From Methylobacter marinus A45 (lineage in GTDB: Bacteria; Pseudomonadota; Gammaproteobacteria; Methylococcales; Methylomonadaceae): a DNA stretch of 64,000 bases. How positions within the stretch are numbered: the first letter of the stretch is position 1; each line of letters begins with the position of its first letter. The position numbers and the translations under genes were made by a program. Below, piece by piece: positions 8,597 through 17,640 of this stretch. The notes beneath the pieces were generated by a model. That model was given only the letters and a program-made list of their open reading frames with translations, made no database searches and was not told the origin of the DNA. Where the stretch lies: NCBI RefSeq assembly GCF_000383855.1, contig NZ_KB912877.1, forward strand, positions 1,937,285 to 2,001,284, read 5' to 3'.

Positions 8597-10552
8597 ATGT
8601 CCGCCGAATTTAACAAAAGCACCCTGATCTTTTTACTGTCGTCTATCGGACTGATCGTTTTTCCTCACGTTTATCACCTGCCGGTTGCTATCCTCGGCTT
8701 TTTTTTCCTGCTCCTGGGCTGGCGCTTTATCGGCATCTGGAAACCTGGCTGGCTGCCCTCCAACTGGTTTGTTCTGCTACTGACCGTTCTCGGCATTGCG
8801 CTGCTGTACAGCCAGCATCGAAGCGTGTTCGGACGCGATCCGGGAACCAGCCTGTTCGTTATCGGACTGGCGCTGAAATTACTGGAGATCAAGACCGAGC
8901 GCGACATCTATCTGATCATCTATCTGGCGTTTATCGTCGCCGCCTCGCAGTTTTTGTATGAGCAGAGCATCCTCATGGGCGCTTATATTATGGCCGTCTG
9001 CTGTGTGCTTCTGGCGGTGCTGGTGTGCATTAACAGTCTGCGCCCGCAAACGCTGCCGGCCTTAAAAACGGCGGCCATTGTTATCGCTCAAGCCATGCCG
9101 ATTGCGGGCGTTCTATTCCTTCTGTTTCCGCGCGTTGAAGCGCCACGGTGGATGCTGTTTACCGAAGAGCCTCAAACCAGGTCCGGTTTAAGCGACAGTA
9201 TGGAACCGGGCTCGATCAGTAGCCTCGGCTTGTCGGACGAACTGGTTTTCCGGGTCAAATTCAAAGGCGCCATTCCGCCGCAGGCTCAACGTTACTGGCG
9301 CGGCCCGGTCATGACGCTTACGGACGGGCGGCAGTGGACACAATCGGCAAACCGGCATTTTAATAGATTTCTCGACCAGCCTGAATTTACCGGTACCCCC
9401 TATCAGTACACCTTGCTGATGGAACCACAAGATAAACCCTGGGTTTTTGCCCTGGATATGCCGGCAAAATACTCATCGTCATTAAGCCTGAACGCCAATT
9501 ATCAGCTCATCAGCTCGGAAATGCCCGAAAAACGCGCCGAGTATCAAGTGACGTCGTATCCGCAATACAACACCGGTTATATCACCAAGACCGAATATCA
9601 GGAAGCCACGCAACTGCCCGGCAAACCATCGGGCAAAATCAACCAACTGGTCCGGCAACTGCACGGTTTCGACAGCCCGCCCGAAACCTATATTCAGCAG
9701 TTATTAGGGTATTTCAGGAAGGAGAACTTCTATTACACATTAACGCCGCCGCTAATGGAGGATAATCCGATTGAAACTTTTTTATTTGATACCCGTTATG
9801 GATTTTGCAGCCATTATGCCGCGGCTTTCGTCTATTTAATGCGTGTCGCCGGGATCCCTTCACGCATTGTCACCGGTTATCAAGGCGGTGAACTGAACAA
9901 AGTCGGCAATTTTCTGGAAATAAGACAAGCTCATGCCCATGCCTGGACCGAAGTCTGGCTACAGGACAAAGGCTGGGTTCGGTTCGATCCGACGGAAGCC
10001 ATTGCGCCGGAAAGAATTGAGCAGGATATCAATGTCGATCGGCAAATCGCCAGCGGTGTCGTCACTTTCGTGAGTCCCGACACCAAAACCCTGGCGGCAT
10101 TCAATTGGCTGAAAGGGGTCCGCCAGCTTTGGACCAGCGCCGATTACAATTGGCAGCGCTGGATTATCAACTATAACAGCCTGAGTCAACTCCAGCTTCT
10201 GGCATCCTGGGGCATACAGAACATTAAGGTCATGCTGTACTGGATGATCGGCCTGATCGGTTTGATAACCGCGGTACTGTCCTGGTTCCTGTTATATCGG
10301 AAACAGAAAGCGACCGATCGGGTTTTACGACTGTACAACCGCTTCTGTAAAAAACTTGTTCACAAAGGGATCATAAAAAACGACAACGAAGGAGCAAAGG
10401 ATTTTGCCGAACGCGTGAAAACCCAGTTGCCCGAGCAATCCGAACAGATCGATCAGATCACCGCCGTATTCATCAAGCTGCGCTACGGCCGGGGTTCAAA
10501 TCCGGAAGATTTGAAGAGGCTGCATCAGCTGGTGTCGCTGTTTAAAGCCTGA
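8597..10552 (+). CDS. TgpA-type membrane transglutaminase (DUF3488/transglutaminase-like)
   Basis: A 651-residue inner-membrane protein. The N-terminal third holds several transmembrane helices (DUF3488) and the periplasmic part carries a transglutaminase-like core. The catalytic triad is visible as Cys404 (RYGFCSHYAAAF), His448 (AHAHAWTEVW) and Asp464 (VRFDPTEA). A further membrane helix near the C-terminus (MIGLIGLITAVLSWFLLY) is followed by a cytoplasmic tail. I chose ATG 8597 (MSAEFNKS) because the upstream ATG at 8564 lies inside the DUF58 gene. The Pseudomonas homologue TgpA is essential for viability. The substrate is unknown. Confidence 0.92.
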   Translation: MSAEFNKSTLIFLLSSIGLIVFPHVYHLPVAILGFFFLLLGWRFIGIWKPGWLPSNWFVLLLTVLGIALLYSQHRSVFGRDPGTSLFVIGLALKLLEIKTERDIYLIIYLAFIVAASQFLYEQSILMGAYIMAVCCVLLAVLVCINSLRPQTLPALKTAAIVIAQAMPIAGVLFLLFPRVEAPRWMLFTEEPQTRSGLSDSMEPGSISSLGLSDELVFRVKFKGAIPPQAQRYWRGPVMTLTDGRQWTQSANRHFNRFLDQPEFTGTPYQYTLLMEPQDKPWVFALDMPAKYSSSLSLNANYQLISSEMPEKRAEYQVTSYPQYNTGYITKTEYQEATQLPGKPSGKINQLVRQLHGFDSPPETYIQQLLGYFRKENFYYTLTPPLMEDNPIETFLFDTRYGFCSHYAAAFVYLMRVAGIPSRIVTGYQGGELNKVGNFLEIRQAHAHAWTEVWLQDKGWVRFDPTEAIAPERIEQDINVDRQIASGVVTFVSPDTKTLAAFNWLKGVRQLWTSADYNWQRWIINYNSLSQLQLLASWGIQNIKVMLYWMIGLIGLITAVLSWFLLYRKQKATDRVLRLYNRFCKKLVHKGIIKNDNEGAKDFAERVKTQLPEQSEQIDQITAVFIKLRYGRGSNPEDLKRLHQLVSLFKA

Positions 10553-10575
10553 GCCCCTGCTAACCGGGCTTTAAA
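10541..10575 (+). terminator. Possible terminator of the first moxR operon
   Basis: TTTAAAGCC (10541-10549) pairs with GGCTTTAAA (10567-10575), a 9-bp stem spanning the stop codon of the transglutaminase gene. The run of T is short, so termination strength is uncertain. Confidence 0.4.
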
Positions 10576-10722
10576 GCAGGCGCGAATCCACTTGCCGACA
10601 TTCCGCAGCTAATTCAGCCACTACAAGAATACTATTTCACATGGAAATCGCCTGATAATTTATGTTTCGGGTGCGCAATGGGTTATCGGAGAACCACAGG
10701 CCAAAGACGAACCGCTGAGCAA

Positions 10723-10748
10723 GGGCGAACACACAGGTTCGCCCCTAC
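10723..10748. repeat. REP-like hairpin with CTAC tail
   Basis: GGGCGAAC (10723-10730) and GTTCGCCC (10737-10744) form an 8-bp stem with a 6-base loop, followed directly by CTAC (GTAG on the other strand). This has the layout of a REP sequence: tetranucleotide plus hairpin. The surrounding 10553-11112 has no convincing gene. Confidence 0.5.
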
Positions 10749-10892
10749 GTGTCTGTTCATTTTACGGCATCAGGATATCAATCCGTAGGAATTGCCAGAT
10801 TAAAACGCTTGGGAATCAAGGAAAATGAACAGGCCGGTTAACAATCGGTACTGAAATAATTATGATTAGGTCAAATTTTGCCGCGGAGCAGG

Positions 10893-10984
10893 CACTTGTG
10901 CCCCATGGGTATTCGCACTGCCTGTATATCGCGAGTGTCACAGGTCGAATACCCTAAAGGGCACAAGTGAATTCGACCCTACAG
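10893..10984. repeat. Nested multi-stem palindromic element
   Basis: Three stems nest around one centre. CACTTGTGCCC (10893-10903) pairs with GGGCACAAGTG (10959-10969). GGGTATTCG (10907-10915) pairs with CGAATACCC (10946-10954). CCTGT (10921-10925) pairs with ACAGG (10940-10944). The block ends ATTCGACCCTACAG, which again carries CTAC. It is non-coding and looks like a composite REP-type element. Confidence 0.55.
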
Positions 10985-11000
10985 TTTCGTAACATCAGTC

Positions 11001-11050
11001 AATACTCTGAAAATTTTACTCGTCAGAACAAGGCTGACTGAGTACTTGGC
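11001..11050. repeat. Second copy of the dispersed element found at 2153-2266
   Basis: Bases 11001-11039 are the inverted counterpart of 2160-2198. Both share the core reading CAGCCTTGTTC then GACGAGT then CAGAGTATT on one strand. The end GACTGAGTACTTGGC at 11035-11049 matches the terminal repeat of the first copy. It lies in the gap between the first moxR operon and nfeD. Confidence 0.6.
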
Positions 11051-11112
11051 AATTTTCGAACCCATTGACCCGCGCTCCCTGACGCCTGCCATAATTGTTG
11101 TCTTTACAGCGG

Positions 11113-11556
11113 CTATTCAACTTTTTCAACATCGAAGACCGTGCCGCGAATGGCCGTGACTTTCACCTTGGTATTGATATCGCAGTCCTCGCCGTGCACT
11201 TTCCAGATCGAGTCATCGACTTTTATTTTGCCCTGGCCGTTCACAATCGGCTCATACAGATTGAATACCCTGCCGATATACTGGGCGCCGCGTCTGTTCA
11301 GCAAGGGTTGGTCCGAGACTATCGGATGTTTTCTGGCATAGAATCGCCAGGCGACGATGGCCAGCACCGACAATACCGAGAAAACCGCCAGCTGGACGTC
11401 CATGCTGATCGATGGCAGCAGCCATAACAGGCAACCTGTGATAAATCCGGCAATCGCCAGCCACACAAAGAAAAAGCCCGGCACTAATATTTCCACAACC
11501 AGCAGAAACAGCGCTAACACCCACCAATGCCAAAAAACAAATTCCAGTTCCGCCAT
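11113..11556 (-). CDS. NfeD-family membrane protein (partner of QmcA)
   Basis: A 147-residue protein with three or so N-terminal membrane helices (WHWWVLALFLLVVEILVPGF, then two more) and a C-terminal OB-fold domain with the pattern NRRGAQYIGRVF and GTVFDVEKVE. NfeD short forms are encoded with SPFH proteins and are thought to assist their membrane organisation. The stop of qmcA at 11567 is 11 bp upstream of this start, giving a two-gene leftward operon equivalent to qmcA-ybbJ of E. coli. Confidence 0.9.
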   Translation of the reverse strand: MAELEFVFWHWWVLALFLLVVEILVPGFFFVWLAIAGFITGCLLWLLPSISMDVQLAVFSVLSVLAIVAWRFYARKHPIVSDQPLLNRRGAQYIGRVFNLYEPIVNGQGKIKVDDSIWKVHGEDCDINTKVKVTAIRGTVFDVEKVE

Positions 11557-11566
11557 GGTTCAACCT

Positions 11567-12487
11567 CTAGGCCGGAGGATTGGCTTTCGCCATCGCTTCT
11601 TTCGCCAGCTCCGAAATCCCGCCGATGGCGCCGATGACACCCGATGCTTCCAGCGGCATGAAGATCAGCTTACTGTTATCGGCCGCGGCGATATTTTGCA
11701 AGGACTCGATATATTTCTGCGCGACAAAATAGTTAACGGCTTGGATATCGCCTTTGCTGATGGCTTCGGACACCATCAAGGTCGCTTTCGCTTCCGCCTG
11801 AGCCAGACGCTCCCGGGCTTCGGCATCGCGATAGGAGGCTTCCTTGCGGCCCTCGGCTTCCAGAATAACGGCCTGCTTCTCGCCTTCGGCACGCAGGATC
11901 TCGGACTGCCGCGCGCCTTCCGCCTCGAGGATGGACGCACGTTTCAAGCGCTCGGCCTTCATCTGCCGGGCCATCGCTTCAACCAGATCCTTGGGCGGCG
12001 CAATGTCCTTGATTTCGATACGCGTGACTTTGATGCCCCAGGGCGCCGTAGCGTCATCGACCACAGCCAACAGCCGGGCATTGATATCATCACGGCGCGA
12101 CAATAATTCATCCAGGTCCATCGATCCCATAACGGTACGGATATTGGTCATGACCAGGTTCAAGATAGCCCAGTCCAGCTTGCTGACTTCATAGGCGGCT
12201 CTTGCCGCGTCCATGACCTGATAGAAAACCACGCCGTCGACCGTGACCATGGCATTATCTTTCGTGATGATTTCCTGCGAAGGCACATCCATGACCTGTT
12301 CCATCATGACCATCTTGTTGCCGATGCGGTCTATGACCGGCATGATAATATTCAGCCCCGGCGTCAGCGTGTTGGTATATCTGCCGAACCGCTCGACCGT
12401 GTATTCCATGCCCTGAGGCACGGATTTAACACTCATAAACACCAGCACCACGGCAAAAACCAGTAACGCTAAAACAAACTCAGTCAT
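11567..12487 (-). CDS. qmcA: SPFH/stomatin-family membrane protein QmcA
   Basis: A 306-residue SPFH protein anchored by one N-terminal helix (FVLALLVFAVVLVFMSV). The band-7 core contains VPQGMEYTVERFGRYTNTLTPG, interrupted here only for length, and the later GIKVTRIEIKDIAPP signature. A long coiled coil rich in AEGEKQA and EAEGRKEA repeats follows. QmcA forms membrane rings associated with FtsH-HflKC regulation in E. coli. It is paired with nfeD downstream. The QmcA name is by family and neighbour; the general SPFH assignment is certain. Confidence 0.92.
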   Translation of the reverse strand: MTEFVLALLVFAVVLVFMSVKSVPQGMEYTVERFGRYTNTLTPGLNIIMPVIDRIGNKMVMMEQVMDVPSQEIITKDNAMVTVDGVVFYQVMDAARAAYEVSKLDWAILNLVMTNIRTVMGSMDLDELLSRRDDINARLLAVVDDATAPWGIKVTRIEIKDIAPPKDLVEAMARQMKAERLKRASILEAEGARQSEILRAEGEKQAVILEAEGRKEASYRDAEARERLAQAEAKATLMVSEAISKGDIQAVNYFVAQKYIESLQNIAAADNSKLIFMPLEASGVIGAIGGISELAKEAMAKANPPA

Positions 12488-12751
12488 ACATCCCCCTTAT
12501 TGTTATTATTCATGAGGAAATCCGTTTAGCCGGCGCTTCACCTGGCATCTTCGTGCCATTCCGTAAAAACGTGCTCTTGATGGGGAACCGGACAGCGGAA
12601 TTTCAGCATGCAGTCTATGACTCTGAAAGAATCACCATTAAATTTTCGGAACTAAATCAATGAAACCTTTAAAATAGTCCGCCGTGGTAAAACAACCACC
12701 CAGATAATAATAATGTAAATTCATCCAAATGTAAGTTTAACGGGTAATAGA

Positions 12752-13015
12752 ATGATACACGCCGCTTTTAACATCGGAATCCTGACATTAATTTTTTTCA
12801 TCGTCGGCATGATCAAGCCGCAATGGCCTTTATTCTTTATGAAGAAGCCGGACCGTTTCTGGGTTCTTATAATCTCGACCATATTGTTCATGGTCGCAGC
12901 GACCTTGTTTGGCGAAGGCAATCGGCGAGCAGAATTGGAACAACCCTCAAAATACTCCCAGCCCCAGGATGCGGTGCCGGTACCTGAAACGGCACCGGCC
13001 AAACCGGCTCAATAA
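12752..13015 (+). CDS. Small two-helix membrane protein of unknown function
   Basis: I do not recognise this 87-residue protein. It has two hydrophobic segments (ILTLIFFIVGMI near 10-21 and VLIISTILFMVAATLF near 38-53) joined by a short basic loop with KKPDRF, and a polar C-terminal tail rich in Pro, Ala and Glu (PVPETAPAKPAQ). The ribosome site is weak. It is isolated between qmcA and the GlcG-like gene, and is followed by a 12-bp hairpin at 13041-13069, which supports it as a separate transcription unit. Confidence 0.6.
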   Translation: MIHAAFNIGILTLIFFIVGMIKPQWPLFFMKKPDRFWVLIISTILFMVAATLFGEGNRRAELEQPSKYSQPQDAVPVPETAPAKPAQ

Positions 13016-13040
13016 AATAGAGCGGTGCTTGCCAATCTCT

Positions 13041-13069
13041 AAGAACACAGAGTTCCGCTCTGTGTTCTT
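13041..13069 (+). terminator. Hairpin after the small membrane-protein gene
   Basis: AAGAACACAGAG (13041-13052) and CTCTGTGTTCTT (13058-13069) form a 12-bp stem with a 5-base loop, 25 bp after the stop codon at 13015. There is little T-run, so it may be a weak or Rho-assisted terminator, or a processing hairpin. Confidence 0.6.
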
Positions 13070-13153
13070 TGCAGCAACTTTATGCCCTTGCAGGGATAGG
13101 CAAAGAAGAGCCCGGCCGCGCGATGCCCTCTCCGGCAACACGACCTTGACAGC

Positions 13154-13579
13154 TTAAACGCCGGCAATAAATCCGGCTGCCTCTATACCGGCAATCGCGC
13201 AACGCTCATCCTGATCCGAAACATCGCCGCTGATACCGACAGCGCCTATCAGGTTATTGCCCTCGTCGCGGATCAGAACGCCGCCCGGAACCGGCATTAT
13301 TTTGCCATCCGCCATGCCCACCAAGGCATTCATAAATTCCGGCCGCTGTTCCGCCACGGCTTCCAGACTTCGCGATGAGATTCCCATATTGACCGCGCCC
13401 CAGGCTTTGGCTGTCGCAATTTGTTGCCTGATCATGGTGGCGCCGTCTTCTCTTTGCATGGCCTTTAAATGGCCGGCTTTATCCAGAACGACCACGGTCA
13501 GCGGTGCCAGCTTTAATTGCCGGGCTTTGCGAGTAGCTGCTTGTATGATTTGGTTGGCTTTATCCAGTGTCAATTTCAT
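13154..13579 (-). CDS. GlcG/HbpS family heme-binding-type protein
   Basis: A 141-residue DUF336 protein of the GlcG/HbpS family, whose members bind heme or act as accessory sensors; specific function here is unknown. Family features are the N-terminal LDKANQIIQAAT, AVNMGISSR, and the C-terminal glycine-rich GGVLIRDEGNNLIGAVGISG. I chose the ATG at 13579 because GAGAGAG lies just upstream; an in-frame ATG at 13594 would add five residues. It stands alone on the minus strand. Confidence 0.85.
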   Translation of the reverse strand: MKLTLDKANQIIQAATRKARQLKLAPLTVVVLDKAGHLKAMQREDGATMIRQQIATAKAWGAVNMGISSRSLEAVAEQRPEFMNALVGMADGKIMPVPGGVLIRDEGNNLIGAVGISGDVSDQDERCAIAGIEAAGFIAGV

Positions 13580-13775
13580 GGGTAACTCTCTCATTGAATA
13601 CCTGCTTATAGCGATATGAAAAATACCTTGCCGCCGATTGCGTTTTGCATGTGCTATCGGCAGAGCGGATTGGATACTATAACGCTATTATTCCGCCTCG
13701 GCCAATGATTGGAATCAGCCATCGGGGTGCAGCTTATTATCACGCGCTGCCGCAAAGGAGGGGCCGCGGTTTGGG

Positions 13776-14381
13776 CTACTTCAGCAGCGGCTGCAGATGC
13801 AGCCAAACCTTATCGGCAATCATCGGCTGCGCCTTGGCATTAGGGTGCAGGCCGTCCGGCTGCATCAGTTCCTTCACCAACGCGACATCTTCCAGAATAA
13901 ACGGCATATACGGCACGCCCAGTTCTTCCGACAATTGTGGATAGACGCCATACACCATCTCGGTATAGCGCTTGCCGTAATTCGGCGGAATGCGCATGCT
14001 CAACAGCAGGACCTTAGCGCCGGCTTTTTGGGCGCGCCGCGTGATTTCGGCCAGGTTATCCTTCATCAGTTTGGGTGACAGGCCGCGCAGGCCGTCATTG
14101 GCCCCCAGCTCCACCAGTACAATTTCCGGCTGATGCGTTGCCAGGATCTTGTCTATGCGTGCCAGGCCGCCGGCCGTCGTATCGCCGCTGATACTGGCAT
14201 TAATGATTTCATAAGAAGCATTTTCCTCGGCCAGCTTGTGCCGCAACAAAGCCACCCAACCCTGCTGGACTTCAATTCCATAGCCGGCACTGATACTATC
14301 CCCGAGTACGACAATCGATTTAGCCATGGCTGTCATGGACATTAGCGAAACTATCAAGGCAACTAAAAATCTAACCATCAT
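13776..14381 (-). CDS. tesA: SGNH-fold acyl-CoA thioesterase I / lysophospholipase / arylesterase TesA
   Basis: Periplasmic esterase of the GDSL/SGNH family. The N-terminus MMVRFLVALIVSLMSMTAMA is a signal peptide. The active-site blocks are VVLGDSISAGYG (nucleophile serine), ISGDTTAGG, LGANDGLRG and DGLHPNA (Asp/His). Its 201 residues are normal. Two consecutive ATG codons (14381, 14378) could start it. The start overlaps the divergent ybbA start by two bases, the same tesA/ybbA/ybbP arrangement as in E. coli. Confidence 0.93.
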   Translation of the reverse strand: MMVRFLVALIVSLMSMTAMAKSIVVLGDSISAGYGIEVQQGWVALLRHKLAEENASYEIINASISGDTTAGGLARIDKILATHQPEIVLVELGANDGLRGLSPKLMKDNLAEITRRAQKAGAKVLLLSMRIPPNYGKRYTEMVYGVYPQLSEELGVPYMPFILEDVALVKELMQPDGLHPNAKAQPMIADKVWLHLQPLLK

Positions 14382-15069
14382 GTATCCTCAAGCTGATAAA
14401 ACATTCAAACCTCTTATAGTAACGGAAAATCTCGGCAAATCGGTCCAAACTTCCGACGGCACATTAGAAATCCTGTCGGCTATCGATTTAAGCATTAACG
14501 CCGGCGAAAGCATCGCCATTATCGGCGAGTCCGGTTCAGGCAAATCCACATTGATCAGCTTGCTGGCCGGATTGGATACGCCCAGCACGGGTTCAATTAC
14601 CCTGGACGGCAAAATCATCACGGTCATGAACGAAGACGGCCGGGCCGCCGTACGCAACGAATTGGTCGGTTTTGTCTTCCAGTCATTTCAATTGCTGCCC
14701 GGCCTGACGGCGCTGGAAAACGTCATGCTGCCGCTGGAACTGGCCGGCGACAGAAACGCCCAAGCCTCGGCCACTGCCCTGTTGGACAGGGTCGGCCTGT
14801 CGCACCGGCTGTCGCATACCCCCAAGCAGCTGTCCGGCGGCGAACAGCAACGCGTGGCACTGGCCCGCGCCTTTGTCACCGAACCGGCCATTCTGTTCGC
14901 CGACGAGCCGACCGGCAATCTGGACAGCAAAACCGGCGAGTACATCATTGAATTATTATTCGAGCTGAACCAGGAAAACCGCACGACATTAATCCTGGTC
15001 ACGCATGACCCGGCCCTGGCCGCACGCTGCCAGCGCGTTATTAAACTGGAAGCAGGACATATCGTATGA
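14380..15069 (+). CDS. ybbA: ABC transporter ATP-binding protein YbbA
   Basis: A 229-residue ABC ATPase of the LolD/YbbA (MacB-like) type. It has Walker A GESGSGKST, signature LSGGEQQR and Walker B ILFADEPTGNLD. It pairs with the FtsX-like permease encoded next (4-base overlap). I chose the ATG at 14380 (MYPQADKTF). An in-frame ATG at 14326 would extend the gene into the opposite tesA reading frame. Physiological substrate is unknown; the family extrudes or transfers envelope molecules without a classic transport channel. Confidence 0.93.
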   Translation: MYPQADKTFKPLIVTENLGKSVQTSDGTLEILSAIDLSINAGESIAIIGESGSGKSTLISLLAGLDTPSTGSITLDGKIITVMNEDGRAAVRNELVGFVFQSFQLLPGLTALENVMLPLELAGDRNAQASATALLDRVGLSHRLSHTPKQLSGGEQQRVALARAFVTEPAILFADEPTGNLDSKTGEYIIELLFELNQENRTTLILVTHDPALAARCQRVIKLEAGHIV

Positions 15070-17549
15070 CCCGTTTTAACCTGGCACTTCGATTATTATG
15101 GCGTGACAGCCGTTCCGGCGAACTGACCATCCTGGTGTTGGCGCTGATCATAGCGGTCACCAGTTCCACAGCCATTTCACTGTTCGCCGACCGTCTGCAG
15201 CGCACGATGACCACGCAAGCGGCCGAATTTCTGGCGGCGGATCTGGTCATCGCAAGCCCGACCCTGATTCCCGAAACCTGGCTCGCCAAGGCCGACCAGC
15301 TCAATCTGGCCCAGGCACAAACGGTCGAGTTCTCCAGCGTGCTGATGGAAAACGACGAACTGCTGCTGGCCGGCGTCAAGTCCGTCAGCGACTTGTACCC
15401 GCTGCGCGGCTATCTGAAAACCACGACTTCGGACTATCTGGCCGAAACGAGCGTCGATAAAGGGCCTGAACCCGGCACGGCCTGGGTCGATAAACGCATT
15501 CTGTCCGCCCTTAAACTCAACCTGGGCGATGCCCTGACCGTCGGCGAGAAAAAACTGACCGTCAGCCGCATCATTACCTACGAGCCCGACAAGCGCGGCG
15601 ATTTTTACAGCTTTTCGCCGCGCGTCATGATCAGCCAGCAGGATCTCAAGGCCACCGGCGTCATACAGCCCGGCAGCCATGTGCATTATTTCTTCCAGTT
15701 CAGCGGCGACAGCAAAGCGCTATCCCAATTCAACCGCTGGATCAAACCGCGGCTGAATCCGTCGCAACGGCTGATGGATATTCACGAGGACCGCCCGGAA
15801 CTGGGCTCGGCATTGAGCCGCGCCGAACGTTATCTCGGCCTGTCCAGCATCGTCGTGATTCTGATCGCCGGCGTGGCCATCGCCATGGCCACGCGCCGTT
15901 ACACGGAGCGGCACTTCAATACCACGGCTATACTGCGCTGTCTGGGCTGTAAGCAGCGTGAAGTCCTGTGGCTGTATAGCTGCCAGTTTGTCGTGCTGGG
16001 CATGCTGGCCAGCGCCGCCGGTTGCCTGTTGGGCTGGTTCGCCCAGGAAGCACTGTTCCATCTGTTAAGGGGGCTGCTGCCCGCGCAAGTCGCCAACCCC
16101 GGCCTGCTGGCGGTTTTTTTCGGCTTTATCACCGGTATGGTCATTTTACTGGGCTTCGCCTTGCCACCCATCCTGCGCCTGAAACAAGTTTCACCGCTGC
16201 GCGTGTTGCGCCGCGACCTGGAACCCTTGCCGAGCAGCGCATGGCTGATCTATGGGCTGTCCATCGGCCTGGTGTCGGTATTAATTTGGCGCTATACCGA
16301 TGATGTCAAAATGACCGCGACGATTATCGGTGTCGGCTTGATAGTATTACTGTTGTTGGGGCTGCTGGTTTACTCCGTGCTGACAATGTCCCGCCGATTG
16401 CTGCCGCATATGAGCCTGATCTGGCGCTTCGGCCTGCAGGGCCTGTTCAGGAACAGCCGGGCCAGCGTCAGCCAGATACTGGCTTTCAGCCTGACGCTGG
16501 TGGCCATGCTGCTCAGTTTTACCGTGCGCACCGATTTGCTCGACAACTGGCACAAGCAACTGCCAGAGCAGGCACCCAATCATTTCGCGCTGAATATTTT
16601 CCCGGACCAGCAACCGGCCTTTCAGCAGGAGCTCGAGCAGCAGCAAATCGCCGGCAGCCGGTTCTATCCTGTGGTCAGGGGAAGACTGGTCGAGATCAAC
16701 CAGACGCCGGTGCAGCAGGTAGTCAGCAAGGACACGCAGGGCGAAAACGCCACACACCGGGAATTGAGCCTGACCTGGTCAAAAGAGTTGCCCGAGGACA
16801 ATAAGATCACGGCCGGCCGCTGGTGGCAATCGGAGCGGGCCGGGCTGGTTTCCGTCGAGCAAAAGCTGGCCAAGAGCCTGAAAATCAAAGTGGGCGACCG
16901 GTTGACTTTTACCGTCGGCAGCGAGCAGTTTGAAGCGACGGTGTCCAGCCTGCGCGATCTGCAGTGGGATACGATGAAACCGAACTTTTACATGATTTTC
17001 TCGCCCGGCACGCTGGACGGTTATCCGAGCACCTTCATCACCAGTTTTTACCTGCCCGAAGACCGGAAAAACTTGTTGAATGATCTGATCAAAAAATTTC
17101 CCAGCACAACCATACTGGAAGTCGATTTGATTCTGCAGCAATTCAAAACCATCCTGACCCAGTTGACGGCAGCCATCAATTATCTGCTGTACTTTGCCTT
17201 GCTGGCTGGTTTCACGGTGTTGTTCGCGGCCGTCTATTCGACGCTGGACGACCGGATTTACGATGGCGCTTTAATGCGCACGCTGGGCGCGAACCGTGCG
17301 TTCCTGAGGAAAACCCACCTGATTGAGTTTACCTTACTGGGATTGATATCGGGCCTGCTGGCCGTCCTGATTTCGGAAATTATCCTCTATACTTTATATA
17401 CGCAGGTCATGCATATGGATTATGTGCCCAATATCTATTTATGGGGAATCATGCCACTGATAGGCGCATTATTCGTGGGACTGGCTGGCTATTGGGGCGT
17501 GCGGGGCGTGGTTAATAAATCACCGCTGCTGGTTTTAAGGGAACTCTAA
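15066..17549 (+). CDS. ybbP: FtsX-like ABC permease YbbP
   Basis: An 827-residue permease with the duplicated FtsX layout: an N-terminal helix followed by a periplasmic domain, membrane helices around residues 255-410 (VVILIAGVAIAMATRRYTER and others), a further pair of helices and second periplasmic domain, and three C-terminal helices (LLYFALLAGFTVLFAAVYS, LLGLISGLLAVLISE and IMPLIGALFVGLAGYWG). It ends LLVLREL, typical of the family. It overlaps ybbA by 4 bases and forms the membrane half of the transporter. Function is linked to envelope lipids or lysophospholipids only by its tesA neighbour. Confidence 0.93.
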   Translation: MTRFNLALRLLWRDSRSGELTILVLALIIAVTSSTAISLFADRLQRTMTTQAAEFLAADLVIASPTLIPETWLAKADQLNLAQAQTVEFSSVLMENDELLLAGVKSVSDLYPLRGYLKTTTSDYLAETSVDKGPEPGTAWVDKRILSALKLNLGDALTVGEKKLTVSRIITYEPDKRGDFYSFSPRVMISQQDLKATGVIQPGSHVHYFFQFSGDSKALSQFNRWIKPRLNPSQRLMDIHEDRPELGSALSRAERYLGLSSIVVILIAGVAIAMATRRYTERHFNTTAILRCLGCKQREVLWLYSCQFVVLGMLASAAGCLLGWFAQEALFHLLRGLLPAQVANPGLLAVFFGFITGMVILLGFALPPILRLKQVSPLRVLRRDLEPLPSSAWLIYGLSIGLVSVLIWRYTDDVKMTATIIGVGLIVLLLLGLLVYSVLTMSRRLLPHMSLIWRFGLQGLFRNSRASVSQILAFSLTLVAMLLSFTVRTDLLDNWHKQLPEQAPNHFALNIFPDQQPAFQQELEQQQIAGSRFYPVVRGRLVEINQTPVQQVVSKDTQGENATHRELSLTWSKELPEDNKITAGRWWQSERAGLVSVEQKLAKSLKIKVGDRLTFTVGSEQFEATVSSLRDLQWDTMKPNFYMIFSPGTLDGYPSTFITSFYLPEDRKNLLNDLIKKFPSTTILEVDLILQQFKTILTQLTAAINYLLYFALLAGFTVLFAAVYSTLDDRIYDGALMRTLGANRAFLRKTHLIEFTLLGLISGLLAVLISEIILYTLYTQVMHMDYVPNIYLWGIMPLIGALFVGLAGYWGVRGVVNKSPLLVLREL

Positions 17550-17640
17550 TGACATTGGATTAAATTAAGCCGGTTCATATACTATTCATAAATTATTATC
17601 TAAACTGCAAGCAAGTAATAACTCAATACAAGGTACTACA

